Positions 6,141 to 7,452 of a stretch of 7,452 nucleotides of DNA are shown here, one piece after another. The DNA lies in NCBI GenBank assembly GCA_900555805.1, contig USMJ01000054.1, positions 1-7,452 on the forward strand, in the 5' to 3' direction. Made by a program: the position numbers and the translations under genes. The stretch is from an uncultured Oscillospiraceae bacterium. Its GTDB lineage: Bacteria; Bacillota; Clostridia; Oscillospirales; Acutalibacteraceae. Numbering within the stretch: the stretch's first letter is position 1; each line of letters starts with the position of its first letter. The notes beneath the pieces are model-generated. The model did not search any database, was not told where the DNA came from, and saw nothing but the letters and a program-made list of their open reading frames with translations.

Positions 6141-7452
6141 TTGCCAACGGATTCATATAACGGATTAGACAATATAAATCTGCCTTACAGCCTTGAAGCG
6201 GAGCAGGCGGTTCTCGGAGCTATTCTCATGGAACCTTCCTGTATAAATCAGGCGATGATTTATGTCAAGAGCGATTATTTTTATCTTCCTCAGCATAAAG
6301 CCATATTCTCGATTATGCAGAATATCGATGCCGCAGGAGGTAAGATCGATCCGCTTATCGTCCTCGAGGGGCTCAAAAAAGAGAATATCTATGACGACGC
6401 CGGAGGAAAAAACTACCTCTTCCAGCTCTCTCAGGTTGTACCGTCAATTGAGAATATCGAAAGCTACGCCAGGATAGTCAGAGAGAAGTTCTATATCCGA
6501 ACGCTTATAAATACGAGCCGCGAGATAGTCGACGAAGCTTCAAATAACGACGAAAGCGCCGATGTTCTTCTCGATTCGGCCGAACAGAAAATATACAATA
6601 TCAGACAGGGCAGAACCACGGGCGGCCCGTCGCTTATCGGCGATATAATCGTCGGTGAGGTTTATGATACGCTCAAAAAATTAAGCTCGGAGGACGCCGA
6701 TCAGTATAAAGGCTTCACGACGGGCTTCAGCGATCTCGACAAGGTCATGACGGGTCTTAACAAATCCGACCTGATAATCGTCGGCGCCCGTCCCGCTATG
6801 GGTAAAACGAGCTTCGCTCTGAACATAGCGAGAAACGCCGCCGTCATGGCGAATAAAAAAGTCGTTTTCTTCTCGCTCGAAATGACAAAGGAACAGTTAG
6901 CTCAGAGAGTTCTTGCCATGGAGTCGAGAATAGAGGGCTTCAAGATGAGAACGGGCGAAATTCACGACGAAGAATGGAAGCGTATAGCCGCCGCAACGGC
7001 GGTGCTTACGCAGTGTAAGTTCTATATCGACGACACGTCGCTTATAACCGTTCCCGAGATAAAGGCGAGAGTCAGACGGCTTAAGGATGTCGATCTCGTT
7101 GTTATAGACTATTTACAGCTTATGAGAGGTTCAAGCCGAACGGATAACCGAGTTCAGGAGGTTTCGGAAATAACGAGAAGTCTTAAGCTTATGGCGAAAG
7201 ACCTCGGCGTTCCCGTCATCACGCTCGCTCAGCTTTCCCGTTCGACGGAAGCGAGAGGAAAGTCTCACAGACCTCAGCTCGCCGACCTTCGTGAATCGGG
7301 CTCTATCGAACAGGACGCGGATATAGTTCTCATGCTCTACCGCGATGAATATTATGACGCCGACAAGGATAAGGACGAACCCGACGACGAAGGTCCCGAC
7401 ACAAACGGCGGAGTGAACATAGCCGAAGTTATAGTCGCCAAGAACCGACACG
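6141..7452 (+). CDS. dnaB: Replicative DNA helicase DnaB (DnaC of Bacillus), C-terminus cut by window edge
   Basis: The first 437 residues of the hexameric 5'-to-3' helicase that opens the replication fork and engages primase; about 30 residues are missing at the right edge (B. subtilis DnaC 454). The N-terminal domain begins LPYSLEAEQAVLGAIL (residues 14-29), followed by the linker and the RecA-like motor. That motor has Walker A GARPAMGKTS (215-224), catalytic E247 in FSLEM, Walker B D323 in VVIDYLQLM, the TLAQLSR and LADLRESGSIEQDAD motifs, and K434/R436 in VAKNRH, the likely arginine-finger region. An acidic stretch (about residues 406-420, DADKDKDEPDDEGPD) before that strand is roughly 13 residues longer than I recall from B. 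subtilis. The start is TTG: TAA lies in frame upstream and no ATG occurs before residue 30. The 191-base gap from rplI holds repeats and a hairpin but no clear promoter or terminator. Confidence 0.95.
   Translation, partial: MPTDSYNGLDNINLPYSLEAEQAVLGAILMEPSCINQAMIYVKSDYFYLPQHKAIFSIMQNIDAAGGKIDPLIVLEGLKKENIYDDAGGKNYLFQLSQVVPSIENIESYARIVREKFYIRTLINTSREIVDEASNNDESADVLLDSAEQKIYNIRQGRTTGGPSLIGDIIVGEVYDTLKKLSSEDADQYKGFTTGFSDLDKVMTGLNKSDLIIVGARPAMGKTSFALNIARNAAVMANKKVVFFSLEMTKEQLAQRVLAMESRIEGFKMRTGEIHDEEWKRIAAATAVLTQCKFYIDDTSLITVPEIKARVRRLKDVDLVVIDYLQLMRGSSRTDNRVQEVSEITRSLKLMAKDLGVPVITLAQLSRSTEARGKSHRPQLADLRESGSIEQDADIVLMLYRDEYYDADKDKDEPDDEGPDTNGGVNIAEVIVAKNRH

Overview
The window looks like ordinary chromosomal DNA from a Gram-positive, probably strictly anaerobic Firmicute of the class Clostridia (Oscillospiraceae/Ruminococcaceae-like). 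The pointers are an RNase J in place of an RNase E system, the gene order gdpP-rplI-dnaB that is also known from Bacillus, strong AGGAGG-type ribosome binding sites, TTG start codons on two genes, heavy AGA and ATA codon use in several genes, and about half G+C. The taxonomic call is inference; no 16S or other marker is present.

Layout. Bases 1-674 (+) are the 3' third of the chaperonin gene groL, closed by a strong intrinsic terminator (686-713). It converges on rnhA (775-1221, -), a complete bacterial RNase HI, which has a weaker terminator-like hairpin (739-769) and a good extended -10 promoter (1298-1326, -). The 338-base divergent region 1222-1559 also carries a near-consensus forward promoter (1427-1455) and a short A/T-rich leader. 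From there four genes run rightward: rnj (RNase J, 1560-3521), gdpP (c-di-AMP phosphodiesterase, 3525-5486), rplI (ribosomal protein L9, 5509-5949) and dnaB (replicative helicase, 6141 to the window edge, lacking its last stretch). The gaps are 3, 22 and 191 bases and no terminator is visible between them, so they are probably one transcription unit, with dnaB possibly modulated separately.

How the genes relate. The rightward cluster couples mRNA turnover (RNase J), second-messenger breakdown (GdpP), the ribosome (L9) and replication fork unwinding (DnaB). In Bacillus subtilis the same gdpP-rplI-dnaC core is preceded by yybS rather than by an RNase J gene. RNase HI, on the other strand, removes RNA from RNA:DNA hybrids.

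Most unusual points. (1) RNase J carries an extra N-terminal arm of about 100 residues made almost only of K, Q, T, N and other polar residues, including five QTK repeats. (2) The rplI-dnaB gap holds two 29-base direct repeats (27/29 identical, 64-base pitch) and, just before the dnaB ribosome binding site, an imperfect hairpin; I do not recognise either as a known element. (3) DnaB has an acidic insertion just before its arginine-finger strand. I see no mobile element, CRISPR array, tRNA or rRNA, and nothing that amounts to a clearly new multi-gene system.
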